DNA of 49,758 nucleotides from Chitinophagales bacterium. GTDB taxonomy: Bacteria; Bacteroidota; Bacteroidia; Chitinophagales; LD1. Both the position numbers and the translations under genes were made by a program. Under the pieces are notes generated by a model that was not told the DNA's origin, did no database searches, and saw only the letters and a list, made by a program, of their open reading frames with translations. Numbering within the stretch: position 1 is the first letter of the stretch; every line of letters starts with the position of its first letter. The stretch spans positions 1 through 49,758 of the forward strand of contig JANWXI010000009.1 in NCBI GenBank assembly GCA_025057415.1. Reading direction: 5' to 3'. Shown here piece after piece: positions 16,769 through 26,247 of the stretch.

Positions 16769-19700
16769 ATGATTGTTTATATACGCACGTGCTTGCTGTT
16801 CTTTAGCTGTTTTCTTTTACTCACTGTTGCACAGGCGCAATTTACTCCTGCCTCTTTGCCGGGGTTGAGGTTATGGTTAAGTGCTGATACGGGCGTTACC
16901 CTATCGGGCACATCTGTTACGCAATGGAACGACATTAGCGGCAACAACTACCACTGTACACAGCCCAATCCGGGTGCTCAGCCACAGTTTGTAGCTACCA
17001 ACTGCCTCATCAACAATAAACCAAGCATCAAATTTGACGGCATAAACGATTCGCTCATCGGTCAGCTTATACCTGGTATTTCGGACAGTTCTATATCGGT
17101 ATTTATCCTTGCGAGCGGTGAGACACAGACCACCGCGGGGACAAATGCACCGTTTTTTTCTATCAATCAGGTGTCGAATGGTTTCTGGGTGGTCAGAAGG
17201 GTGATCAACCAAACTTATGGATTATTAACCAATAATGTTTATGTTAGTGGTACCACGGCCAGTGCGCCTAACGCGGGCTTTAATTTCAGGGTACATCAGG
17301 TAATCAAGCGCCTGAACAATGATGTGACACTTTACATCAACAACAATGCCGTAACGCTGAGTAATTCTACAAACCCGGCGGTGATTGCACCTTTTACCAA
17401 TGCCCCTTACCAACTTGCTAAAGGCCCTGGTAACGCATTTTTTAAAGGTGACATTGCCGAAATACTGGTGTATGATAAAGCCCTCAACAATTCAGAGCGG
17501 CAACAGGTGCTTAACTACTTATACAATAAATATGCTCCGCCTGTTGATTTGGGTCCGGCTGTGTGGAATGAGCCGTACACTTTCTGTCGTACGCTCAGCG
17601 CCGGTTGCGGTTATACCTCATACGCATGGAGTACATTGCAAAATACACCCTCCATAACCGTCAGCAATCCGGGGACTTACCGCGTTACCGTTACGGATGT
17701 TTTTGGTCGTACCAGCAACGATAGTATCACTGTCTCGTTTCCATCCGTTTCACTCAACATAAACGATACAACGATATGCCTGGGGAGCACGGTACTCCTG
17801 ACTCCCGTGGTACCCCCGGGCCCTTACACATTTACCTGGCAAAATAATTCTACGGGGTCAAGCTTCATTGCTAATCAATCCGGCTCATACTTTTTTGTTG
17901 CCAATGATACGCTGGGCTGTACCAAAACTTCTCCAGCTAAAACGATTACGGTTGATACGTTTTCGGTGCTCGTTTCGCTCGGAGGAGACACAAACTTATG
18001 TGCTGGTAATGTAATTGCCCTTCAGTCGCCAAGTAACTGGAACAACCTTAACTTTTTGTGGAGTACCGGCCAAAGTACGCCCGTAATACCTATTAACGTT
18101 ACCGGCGCATATAGCGTAACGGTAACCAATCAAAATGGCTGCATCGGCAAAGACACAGCGCTGGTGACGATTGTCGGAAACGCTCCGAGTATCGTGCTCA
18201 ACGGTGATACGTTATGCCTGGGTCAGGTGTACAAACACAATGCCGTAGTAACCAGTACCGATACATCCACAGTCAATTTTATTCAGTGGAGTTTTGGCAA
18301 TGGTGACTCATCTAATTTAATAAACCCTGTTTATGTCTATCCGGCAACCGGAAATTACACCGTTACCCTGTTTGCCAAAACAACCAGCGGATGTTCCAAC
18401 ATCAACCAAAAACAGGTGTGGGTGAAAGCAATACCGGAGGCAGTGATATATTCCGATTCTGCCTGCCAGAACGTACCACGCTTGTACTATCATTACAGTA
18501 CAGCTCCCTCGCCGGATAGTATAGTAGCATGGTATTGGACATTCGGTGATGGAGGCATTTCCTCTTCTTCGCAGCCAACGCATACCTACACCTCGCCCGG
18601 AAATAAAAACTTACAATTGGTTGTCACTTCTTCAAACGGATGCACCGATACTGCGCAGGCGACCGTACAGGTAAAAACCACTTCTGTTTCAGTATCGCCA
18701 TTCAGTATATTATCACCTGCCAATCAGGCGGTGCTTACCGATGCCTCAGTAGCCATCAACTGGAGTAATTCTTCCGGTGCAGTTAAATATTCACTTTTTA
18801 TCTCTACCGATAGCACGATGGCTAATCCTCTAATTTATCCCAACATTACAAACAATCATTTCACGGTTAACCTTACTAACTCAACGACCTACTTTTACTT
18901 TGTAAGGAGCTACAGCTTGTGCAACGACTCTTTCACTACCCCCGTTCGCAGATTTCGTTTAGTAACACCTACTTCTATTTCTGGTATGCAATTGTGGCTT
19001 AAAGCCAACGAGGGTGTAACAGTAATTAACGGGTTTGTTAGCCATATGAATGATTTCAGCGGTTTTGGGCGTCATGCCACACAACCCAACTTTTCAGCCA
19101 TGCCCCAATACATCAGCGCTGTTCCGCTACTCAATAATTTTCCGGCTGTGCGATTCGATGGCACAAACGACTCACTCATAGGGCAACTTATAGCGGGCAT
19201 TTCCAACAGCTCGCTCAGTATTTTTGTATTAACAAGCGGTGAAGCACAACCTCAGCTAGGTCAGTCTGCCGGTATTTTCACCATCAACCGTTCCAACAAT
19301 GGTTTTTGTATGGTGCGTAGGTTATTGAATCAAACTTACGGTGTTTTTACTAACAATATTTATGTGAGCGGGTCTTCCGGTAGTGCCTTGGCATCGGGCT
19401 TCAACTATCGTGTAAAACAGGTTATTAAACAATTAAATAACACTTTAAATTTATACATTAATAACAACAATGTGACAAATGTTATATCTCCAGATCCTCT
19501 TGCTCTTGGACCTTTTACTAATGCCCCTTACCAAATCGGAAAATTGCCGGATGGAACGTTTTATAAGGGAGATGTTGTAGAAGTAATTGTTTATAACAAG
19601 GCGCTTAACGCGCAAGAGCGAGCCAGCGTGCTTGATTACTTCTACAATAAATACACTAGCCCTGTTGAGTTAGGGCCTGATATTGTGCAGAACTACAGCT

Positions 19701-22135
19701 TGTGTCCTGTTACGCTTAATGCCGGAAATCGCTTTGTGAGTTATTTGTGGTCTACCGGGGAAACACAGCCAAGCATACAGGTGCAACAATCGGGTAAGTA
19801 CCGTGTAACCGTCACTGATGTATTCGGCAGGCAGTCGGTTGACTCCGTTCAGGTCACTTTTGCAACGCCCACCTTGAACCTTACCGATACTATTGTGTGT
19901 GTGGGACAGAACGTTACAATCAATGTGCAGACCGTTGCTTCGCCTGCTCTTTATTCCTACCTGTGGTCAAACGCGCTCAATACTCCTTCCATTACAACGC
20001 AACTCCCCGGTGAATACTTCTGCGTTATCAGCGATACCAACGGATGTGCCTTCACTACTCCTGTGGCAACCATAAAGGTTGACTCTTTCCCGCTGCTCAC
20101 TACCTTGCTGCTACCTGATACTACGCTTTGCACCGGAAATCTTCTTGCAATTAACACCACCGGCCTCACATATCCGGTAAGTAGTGTACAGTGGAGCAAT
20201 AATACCACCGGCCCTGTAGTTACTATCGGAACAACGGGATACTACAAAATGATAGCTACGGATGCAATAGGTTGCAAAAATACCGACTCTACGTATGTAA
20301 CCGTAGTGGGTATTATTCCGCAAGTAAACTTTACTGCCAATTCTGTATGTATAGGAGACACGACCTTCTTCAGTGATTTGAGCAGCGCCGTGCCACCCGA
20401 TAACATAAAATCATGGCATTGGTCTTTTGGTGATTTTACCACTTCAACCCTACAAAATCCCCAAAAATTATACCCCGTACCCGGTTTGTATAACGTTACA
20501 CTTACGGTGGTGACCGACTCAGGATGCCAAAACTCATTAGCAAAAACGGTGGTTGTTTCTACTCCACCACTCGCAAACTTTACTACATCGGCCATTATCT
20601 GTGCTAATTCGCTCACAAAATTGTTTGATGCATCTGTAGCGTTTTTTGGCGATACAGTAGCATCGTGGATATGGTACATAGGCAATGATACTTTAACAGG
20701 TAAAAATCCGACTTATGTTTTTAAGCAGCAGGGTATTTTTCCGGTTACTCTTGTAGCCGCTACAGCCACCGGATGTGCCGATACAGCAGTACAAAATGTG
20801 GAGGTTTTTGGTGCTCTGATTGCCGACTTTACTTTCGAAAATGTTTGTTTTGGCGAATACACTCGTTTTACGGATATATCCCCATCACTGTCAGTAGTGG
20901 ATAGATTGTGGGATCTTGGCGATCAAAGTTCACCTGCCAATACAAAGATTGTTGAACATCAGTATGCTCAGTCGGGTACCTATCAGGTCTCATTAACCAT
21001 AGAAAATGCGATTGGCTGTAAAAGCACTGTGACAAAACAATTGACCATATATCCGACCCCTGTAGCAAACTTTACAAGTCTTACTGCATGTGCAGGTGCG
21101 CTCTATGAGCCGGTAGACAGTAGTATGGCGCTAAACGATAGTATCGTTGTACGTACGTGGATTATCAATGGAGAAATATACAACACGCCCGCACCTGCAT
21201 ACACGTTTAGTGAGCCGGGTAACTATCCCGTATCACTCAAAGTAACCACCGTAAATGGTTGTAAGGACTCCGTAACGCAGTTGGTTAACGTGAAACCCTT
21301 ACCGGTTGCAGATTTTTCGTTCTCCCCCCAGTACGGTGCTGCACCATTGTCTGTTAGTTTTAATAACAATAGCCAGGGAGCTGTGGCATACTGGTGGATA
21401 TTTGGAGACGGCACCACTGGCACATTACCCCAGCCGACGCATTTATATACTGAAAACGATACATTTGATATTTATTTAATATCATATTCAGATGCCGGAT
21501 GTACGGATACTGCGCAGAAAATGCTCGTAGTAGCGCCCACCTTACTGGATTTGGGTATAGACCAGGTGTACACGAGCAACACCACAAAACCTGACGGGTC
21601 TAATGTGATGCTTACGCATGTCACCATGTACAATGCAGGTACACGTCCTGTCACCTCAGCTGATTTGTACTTACTGCAAGGGAATGTAACGTTGTTGGTA
21701 GAAAAGTGGCAAGGGGTCCTTTTGCCAGGTATCTATACCGTCCATACGTTTAATGCCGGGCTCCTTATGCCTGCAAACAAAGATGCCGGATATGTATGCG
21801 TGGAAGCAAAACATGTAAACAACGGAGAACCGGAGACGCGCTACGATAACAATAGCAATTGTGCCTCCGTAAATGCCACCTTGCAATTAATCGGCCCGAT
21901 AACAAATCCGGCCGATAATGACTGCATGCTTGGGATAATCGTACCGCAGGCAGGTAAAGTACTCATCAGCATTAGCGATGTTCACGGGCGTTTTACAGAA
22001 CGAAACACTACGCTGGATGTTCTGCCCGGCAGAACTGATTTCACAATTCCCGTTCAAACTTATCAGGCAGGGGTTTATGTGATATCAGTTCGCTATAATG
22101 ATGAGGTGATCAACAAAAAATTGGTGGTGCGTTAA
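16769..22135 (+). CDS. giant secreted surface protein: two LamG-like units, seven PKD domains, T9SS sorting domain
   Basis: About 1788 residues from ATG 16769 (an in-frame ATG at 16709 adds 20 residues before the signal peptide). The signal peptide ends near residue 23 (AQA). A LamG/concanavalin-like domain (about 30-255), Ig-like repeats and two PKD domains (about 500-640) follow. After a fibronectin-like segment, a second LamG-like copy starts near 735, again with Ig-like repeats, then five PKD domains (about 1205-1590). A CARDB-like region leads to a C-terminal type IX sorting domain (about 1720-1788). LamG and PKD modules bind carbohydrate or protein at the surface, so an adhesin-like or matrix role is likely. 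The two LamG units are clearly duplicated. No catalytic motif was seen. Confidence 0.9.
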   Translation: MIVYIRTCLLFFSCFLLLTVAQAQFTPASLPGLRLWLSADTGVTLSGTSVTQWNDISGNNYHCTQPNPGAQPQFVATNCLINNKPSIKFDGINDSLIGQLIPGISDSSISVFILASGETQTTAGTNAPFFSINQVSNGFWVVRRVINQTYGLLTNNVYVSGTTASAPNAGFNFRVHQVIKRLNNDVTLYINNNAVTLSNSTNPAVIAPFTNAPYQLAKGPGNAFFKGDIAEILVYDKALNNSERQQVLNYLYNKYAPPVDLGPAVWNEPYTFCRTLSAGCGYTSYAWSTLQNTPSITVSNPGTYRVTVTDVFGRTSNDSITVSFPSVSLNINDTTICLGSTVLLTPVVPPGPYTFTWQNNSTGSSFIANQSGSYFFVANDTLGCTKTSPAKTITVDTFSVLVSLGGDTNLCAGNVIALQSPSNWNNLNFLWSTGQSTPVIPINVTGAYSVTVTNQNGCIGKDTALVTIVGNAPSIVLNGDTLCLGQVYKHNAVVTSTDTSTVNFIQWSFGNGDSSNLINPVYVYPATGNYTVTLFAKTTSGCSNINQKQVWVKAIPEAVIYSDSACQNVPRLYYHYSTAPSPDSIVAWYWTFGDGGISSSSQPTHTYTSPGNKNLQLVVTSSNGCTDTAQATVQVKTTSVSVSPFSILSPANQAVLTDASVAINWSNSSGAVKYSLFISTDSTMANPLIYPNITNNHFTVNLTNSTTYFYFVRSYSLCNDSFTTPVRRFRLVTPTSISGMQLWLKANEGVTVINGFVSHMNDFSGFGRHATQPNFSAMPQYISAVPLLNNFPAVRFDGTNDSLIGQLIAGISNSSLSIFVLTSGEAQPQLGQSAGIFTINRSNNGFCMVRRLLNQTYGVFTNNIYVSGSSGSALASGFNYRVKQVIKQLNNTLNLYINNNNVTNVISPDPLALGPFTNAPYQIGKLPDGTFYKGDVVEVIVYNKALNAQERASVLDYFYNKYTSPVELGPDIVQNYSLCPVTLNAGNRFVSYLWSTGETQPSIQVQQSGKYRVTVTDVFGRQSVDSVQVTFATPTLNLTDTIVCVGQNVTINVQTVASPALYSYLWSNALNTPSITTQLPGEYFCVISDTNGCAFTTPVATIKVDSFPLLTTLLLPDTTLCTGNLLAINTTGLTYPVSSVQWSNNTTGPVVTIGTTGYYKMIATDAIGCKNTDSTYVTVVGIIPQVNFTANSVCIGDTTFFSDLSSAVPPDNIKSWHWSFGDFTTSTLQNPQKLYPVPGLYNVTLTVVTDSGCQNSLAKTVVVSTPPLANFTTSAIICANSLTKLFDASVAFFGDTVASWIWYIGNDTLTGKNPTYVFKQQGIFPVTLVAATATGCADTAVQNVEVFGALIADFTFENVCFGEYTRFTDISPSLSVVDRLWDLGDQSSPANTKIVEHQYAQSGTYQVSLTIENAIGCKSTVTKQLTIYPTPVANFTSLTACAGALYEPVDSSMALNDSIVVRTWIINGEIYNTPAPAYTFSEPGNYPVSLKVTTVNGCKDSVTQLVNVKPLPVADFSFSPQYGAAPLSVSFNNNSQGAVAYWWIFGDGTTGTLPQPTHLYTENDTFDIYLISYSDAGCTDTAQKMLVVAPTLLDLGIDQVYTSNTTKPDGSNVMLTHVTMYNAGTRPVTSADLYLLQGNVTLLVEKWQGVLLPGIYTVHTFNAGLLMPANKDAGYVCVEAKHVNNGEPETRYDNNSNCASVNATLQLIGPITNPADNDCMLGIIVPQAGKVLISISDVHGRFTERNTTLDVLPGRTDFTIPVQTYQAGVYVISVRYNDEVINKKLVVR

Positions 22136-22171
22136 ATTATTCTCTCCTTTGCGCCTTACTTCGTACAAGTC

Positions 22172-23302
22172 ATGAAAAAGACGGTACTTCCGTTGGCAGT
22201 GTTCTGCCCCGGTTTAGGTCACCGGTCCGAAACATTCATTCACAAACACGTTAACGAGTTATATCCCGGCAAAACACTTGCTGTAAGTTGCCTTAATTTT
22301 ACAGGTGACTGGAGTACCACACAACCCACTCACAACCTATGCCCGCCCAGACGCCAAAATCTCTTGCAGGCGTTTAAAAGTCGCGTCTATCACTACATTG
22401 GTTACTCGCCCGATTTAAACGCTCTTAAACGATCACTTAAAAAATATGGTGTACAGGTAATCATGAGTGAATTTCTGGACTGGTCGGTTCAATGGATTGA
22501 TGTGGCGAATGAACTGGGCATTCGTTTTTTTGCACATGCGCATGGTACAGATATTAATGTGCGCTTGCGCGAAGAGCAGTGGAGGCGCGAATACCTGAAA
22601 TACAATCAAACAAATGGTATTATTACCATCAGTGAATTTTCAAAGCGACAACTTATTGCTGCGGGCATACGCGAAGAGATAATTAGGGTAGTACCTTGCG
22701 GTACTGAACCGCTTGAACATTTTACACCCCGTGAGTTGCGCGATAAGATTACATGCATCAGTGTAGGGCGCATGATTCCCTGCAAATCACCTGTCTATAC
22801 AATTGATGCTTTCAGAAGAGCGGCAGAAAAAGACAGCCGGCTAGATTTTACATACATAGGGGCTGGACCCTACTTACAAGCCGCCCAGCAATTAGTACAC
22901 GCCTTTCAGATGCACGATAAAATACATGTTACCGGAGGCCTACCACACCAACAAGTATTGGAGTTATTGCAACAGGCGGATATATACATACAACACAGTG
23001 TGGAGGACACAGAAAACGGAATGGCAGAAGGGTTACCGGTTTCTATTCTGGAAGCTATGGGACACGGACTACCTGTGGTGGCAACACGCCTTACCGGAAT
23101 ACCCGAGGCGGTAGAAGATGGAGTAACGGGCTTTTTGGTGGAGCCGGGCGATTCCGCAGCTATGGCAGAATGCATTCTGCGTTTAGCTTCAGACAGTGCA
23201 CTTCGTCACAGGATGGGAAGAGCCGGGTGGGAAAGGGTGAGAGATCTGTTTAGTTGGGAAATTGAGCGTAAAAAATTGCTCGATATCCTGGGATTAAATT
23301 AG
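22172..23302 (+). CDS. glycosyltransferase family 4, WcaL-like
   Basis: A 376-residue GT-B transferase. The N-terminal SETFIHKHVNEL matches the WcaL/AmsK group of colanic-acid-type transferases. The middle holds FFAHAHGTDIN and the donor-site ISVGRMIPCKSPVYTI. The C-terminal E-x7-E lies in EGLPVSILEAMGHGLPVVAT. It probably adds a hexose to an exopolysaccharide repeat on the cytoplasmic membrane. The gene starts 36 bp after the giant T9SS protein and may be read through from it, raising the possibility that it acts on a glycan linked to that protein's export. It shares overlapping stop codons with the converging glycosyltransferase. Confidence 0.88.
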   Translation: MKKTVLPLAVFCPGLGHRSETFIHKHVNELYPGKTLAVSCLNFTGDWSTTQPTHNLCPPRRQNLLQAFKSRVYHYIGYSPDLNALKRSLKKYGVQVIMSEFLDWSVQWIDVANELGIRFFAHAHGTDINVRLREEQWRREYLKYNQTNGIITISEFSKRQLIAAGIREEIIRVVPCGTEPLEHFTPRELRDKITCISVGRMIPCKSPVYTIDAFRRAAEKDSRLDFTYIGAGPYLQAAQQLVHAFQMHDKIHVTGGLPHQQVLELLQQADIYIQHSVEDTENGMAEGLPVSILEAMGHGLPVVATRLTGIPEAVEDGVTGFLVEPGDSAAMAECILRLASDSALRHRMGRAGWERVRDLFSWEIERKKLLDILGLN

Positions 23303-24480
23303 TTGTTTAGAAATTCACTCTCTATAATCTCTATGTTTTGGTGGATGTCCTGATGCCTTAGCACAAATGCGCGTTGCCGCAAACCCAGTTCTTTTCGCTT
23401 AGCAGGGTCTAACAGCAACTCGCTGCTTTTTTGCACGAAATTTGTAAGGTGGGTGTAGTTCGGGTAAACTTCGTTGTACTCCGGCTCGGGGACATATTGC
23501 GCAAAATCCCAAAATACCTGCGGCACCCCGCTCATGGCAATTTCGAATGCCGCAAAACCGGCGGGGCGATTGTTGCCCGACTGAAACCAAACGAGATCAA
23601 TCTCACCCGTTTTCATTACTGTTTCGATGGACTCTGCATGGCCTTTGAATTTTACCTTGTCGGTGATATAGAGGTGTTCTATCTGACGTTTTAAACCGGT
23701 AAGGGCAGGATCTCCCGCGCCGTATATGTGCAGTTCAGCATCTACTCCTTTTTCCAGCAATAGTTTAAGACCGTATATGTATGGTTCCATAGGTTTCAGC
23801 TTGTCGATTCGTGTAAACACGGCAATTATAAATGGAGGTTTTCGCTTTTGGCTGTTTTCTACTTCGTAAGGTTGTAGGGACAAGCTCATCGGAAAATACG
23901 TATGGCGGAAATTTTTAAAGCCATGTAACTCCCGTTCGAGCAACCATGGGGAGAAGGGACTGAAAAAATGATAGGAGCGCTCTTTGTCCCACACAGCGTA
24001 CAGATCATGTTCGTATTGAAAACGGGTTGAAAGAAGGTGAATGTACTCTTTGTAACGTGATGGGTTCGTGTGGCGCCCCAGGTGTGCAAAGATTCCATTT
24101 CCCATCCAGTTAACAATGTCAAATTCATTTAAAAAATTTTGTAACGTATTAAGAGTTTCTTCGGCAACTCGGTTAGAGGTGTATGCCTGCAAGCGTCCTA
24201 TGGGTATCAAACGGCTTAACTGCTCAAAAAGTTTAAAACGTTTCAGCGAAGAAGATGACTTCAGCAGGTCTTCGTAAAAATGAACTTTACAACCGAGTTC
24301 CAAAGTTGGCTGGTAGTAGTATTCATTTGGCCAGTTTTTGTTTGAGCCAAGCGGATAAATTTTGAGAAAGTGAATCTCAAATCTCTCTTTGTTTAAAGCA
24401 CGGGCTATTTCATAAGTGTAACGTTCACCACCTGCCTGAATGAAATAATAAACGACAAACAATACTTTTTTTTTGCGCAT
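23299..24480 (-). CDS. glycosyltransferase (GT4-like), end of polysaccharide operon
   Basis: A 393-residue protein. It starts KKVLFVVYYFIQAGGERYTYEIARAL, cut here to the recognisable Rossmann strand and the GGxxxY acceptor loop (residues 17-22). The C-terminal half has the donor-binding stretch FIIAVFTRIDKLKP and an acidic FEIAMSGVPQVFWD region in place of a textbook E-x7-E. It is the last gene of the minus-strand array that begins near 31.5 kb, 2 bp after the WecE-like aminotransferase. It therefore likely transfers the amino sugar made by that gene or a neighbouring residue. Donor identity is inferred from context only. Confidence 0.83.
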   Translation of the reverse strand: MRKKKVLFVVYYFIQAGGERYTYEIARALNKERFEIHFLKIYPLGSNKNWPNEYYYQPTLELGCKVHFYEDLLKSSSSLKRFKLFEQLSRLIPIGRLQAYTSNRVAEETLNTLQNFLNEFDIVNWMGNGIFAHLGRHTNPSRYKEYIHLLSTRFQYEHDLYAVWDKERSYHFFSPFSPWLLERELHGFKNFRHTYFPMSLSLQPYEVENSQKRKPPFIIAVFTRIDKLKPMEPYIYGLKLLLEKGVDAELHIYGAGDPALTGLKRQIEHLYITDKVKFKGHAESIETVMKTGEIDLVWFQSGNNRPAGFAAFEIAMSGVPQVFWDFAQYVPEPEYNEVYPNYTHLTNFVQKSSELLLDPAKRKELGLRQRAFVLRHQDIHQNIEIIESEFLNN

Positions 24481-24482
24481 GC

Positions 24483-25613
24483 TTAATTATCCTTATAAAA
24501 CTTTAGGATGATGTCTGACACATAATTGGTGGTTTCTGTAGTCAAATTATAAAACATAGGTAAGCGCAACAGACAATCGGAATAATGATCTGCTAAGGGC
24601 AGTTCGCGCCCATCATGCTTAGGTAAGTAAAATGGTGACTTGTGCAAAGACAGGTAATGAAACACGGCTTGAATTTCATGTTGTTTCAAAAAATCAATCA
24701 ATGCGGTACGCTCTTCCAGGCTTTTACACACTATGTAAAACATGTGTGCGTTGTTGGTAGCATACTCAGGCAGGTACGGCAAGGTAATCTTACCGGATTG
24801 TTCAAGTGGCAGCAGGCGCTGGTAATAAACGTTCCACACCTCTTTGCGTTTGGCTTGTATGTCTTCAAGTTTTTCTAGCTGTGCATACAGAAATGCAGAA
24901 ATAACCTCGGAGGGGAGAAACGAAGAGCCCACGTCCACCCAACCGTATTTATCAACCTCTCCCCTGAAAAAGGATGAACGATTGGTGCCTTTTTCGCGGA
25001 TAATTTCAGCGCGTTTCATAAATCGCTCATCGTTGATAACGAGCATACCACCTTCGCCCGAAATGATGTTTTTTGTTTCATGAAAGCTGAATGCACCTAA
25101 ATGCCCGATGCTTCCCAACGGACGTCCCTTATGGTAACTGTCAATAGCCTGGGCGGCATCTTCTACAACAAACAAGTTATACTTTTCAGCCAACTGCATG
25201 ATAGCGTCCATATCACATGCGATACCCGCATAGTGTACAGGAACGATAGCTTTGGTGCGATCTGTCACTAAATCGCAGATTTTACCTGCGTCCAGATTGG
25301 GGTTGCGGTCATTACTGTCCGCAAAAACAATTTTCGCACCGCGCAGCACAAAAGCATTCGCGGTTGATACAAACGTAAATGAGGGTACAATCACTTCATC
25401 ACCGGGCTGTATGTTGAGGAGGATCGCGGCCATTTCCAGGGCATCCGTGCAAGATGTGGTGAGCAGGCACTTCTTGAAGCCGTACCGTTTTTCAAAATAT
25501 TCATGGCATTTTTTGGTGAATATGCCATCGCCAGAAATCTTTCCTGACTCCACCGCTTCGCGGATATAGGTAAGCTCTTTACCGGTCAAAAAAGGCAAGT
25601 TAAAGGGTACCAT
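24483..25613 (-). CDS. wecE: dTDP-4-amino-4,6-dideoxy-sugar transaminase (WecE/RffA-like)
   Basis: A 376-residue PLP enzyme of the DegT/DnrJ/EryC1/StrS family. The lysine that binds PLP is K181 in FSFHETKN, the same motif as in WecE. Other supports are the LTTSCTDALEMAA and PGDEVIVPSFTFVSTANAF segments, VVEDAAQAID, and a length equal to E. coli WecE. That enzyme aminates dTDP-4-keto-6-deoxyglucose to dTDP-Fuc4N. The fit is good enough to use the symbol, but Qui4N or another 4-amino sugar remains possible. It overlaps the acyltransferase gene by 14 bp, so amine formation and N-acylation are probably coupled. The dTDP-glucose genes are elsewhere. Confidence 0.9.
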   Translation of the reverse strand: MVPFNLPFLTGKELTYIREAVESGKISGDGIFTKKCHEYFEKRYGFKKCLLTTSCTDALEMAAILLNIQPGDEVIVPSFTFVSTANAFVLRGAKIVFADSNDRNPNLDAGKICDLVTDRTKAIVPVHYAGIACDMDAIMQLAEKYNLFVVEDAAQAIDSYHKGRPLGSIGHLGAFSFHETKNIISGEGGMLVINDERFMKRAEIIREKGTNRSSFFRGEVDKYGWVDVGSSFLPSEVISAFLYAQLEKLEDIQAKRKEVWNVYYQRLLPLEQSGKITLPYLPEYATNNAHMFYIVCKSLEERTALIDFLKQHEIQAVFHYLSLHKSPFYLPKHDGRELPLADHYSDCLLRLPMFYNLTTETTNYVSDIILKFYKDN

Positions 25614-26247
25614 GTTTTAATTTGAGTTTAGCGGGAACACCATAGTATAAACCAGCTTCGAGCAGGTCATTAACCACTACGCTTCCGGCACCTGTGATTA
25701 CATTAGCTGTAATTTTAATATGATCTATAATGACGGTGCCAGTGCCTAAGGTTACGCACTCACCGATATCAACAAATCCGGAAGTTTTAATTGCAGGCGC
25801 CAACATGGAGTGTGCACCAATCTTTACATCGTGCGAGATGGTACAACCTGTGTATATAAGAACATTGGGTCCAATATATGAGTTGCAATCTATCACACAT
25901 CCCGGAAAAATAATCACTCCTTCTTCTATCCGGCTCGAGGGGTCGATGATGCAGGAGGGGTGTATAATGCGTGCAAAGGGTATTTTACCGTGATGTTCCC
26001 GAAAAACCGCTGCGCGTTTTTGCATGTGTTTGTATCCAATACCAATCATTAATACATCAAAGGTATCTTGTGCGTACAATTTGCGAAGTATATCAATGCC
26101 TCCTAATATCTCTATTCCATGTTTTACGGTACCGGGTTTTTCAAAATCGTCCAGAAACCCGATTACTTTGTAAGAACCCATAGCGTTTGCGTAATACGCT
26201 ATCTGGCGACCTAAATCCCCGGAGCCGATGATGGCTAATCGTTGCAT
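25600..26247 (-). CDS. NeuD/PglD-family sugar O- or N-acyltransferase
   Basis: A 215-residue protein. The N-terminal Rossmann-like lobe (IIGSGDLGRQIAYYANAM, then GFLDDFEK) is typical of NeuD/PglD enzymes and is followed by a left-handed beta-helix of hexapeptide repeats (about residues 95-205). The histidine in CTISHDVKIG is positioned like the catalytic base of PglD. PglD acetylates the 4-amino group of a UDP-sugar; NeuD acetylates sialic acid. Beside a WecE-like transaminase, the best guess is acylation of the new 4-amino group. It overlaps wecE by 14 bp and WbqC by 13 bp. Confidence 0.86.
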   Translation of the reverse strand: MQRLAIIGSGDLGRQIAYYANAMGSYKVIGFLDDFEKPGTVKHGIEILGGIDILRKLYAQDTFDVLMIGIGYKHMQKRAAVFREHHGKIPFARIIHPSCIIDPSSRIEEGVIIFPGCVIDCNSYIGPNVLIYTGCTISHDVKIGAHSMLAPAIKTSGFVDIGECVTLGTGTVIIDHIKITANVITGAGSVVVNDLLEAGLYYGVPAKLKLKHGTL

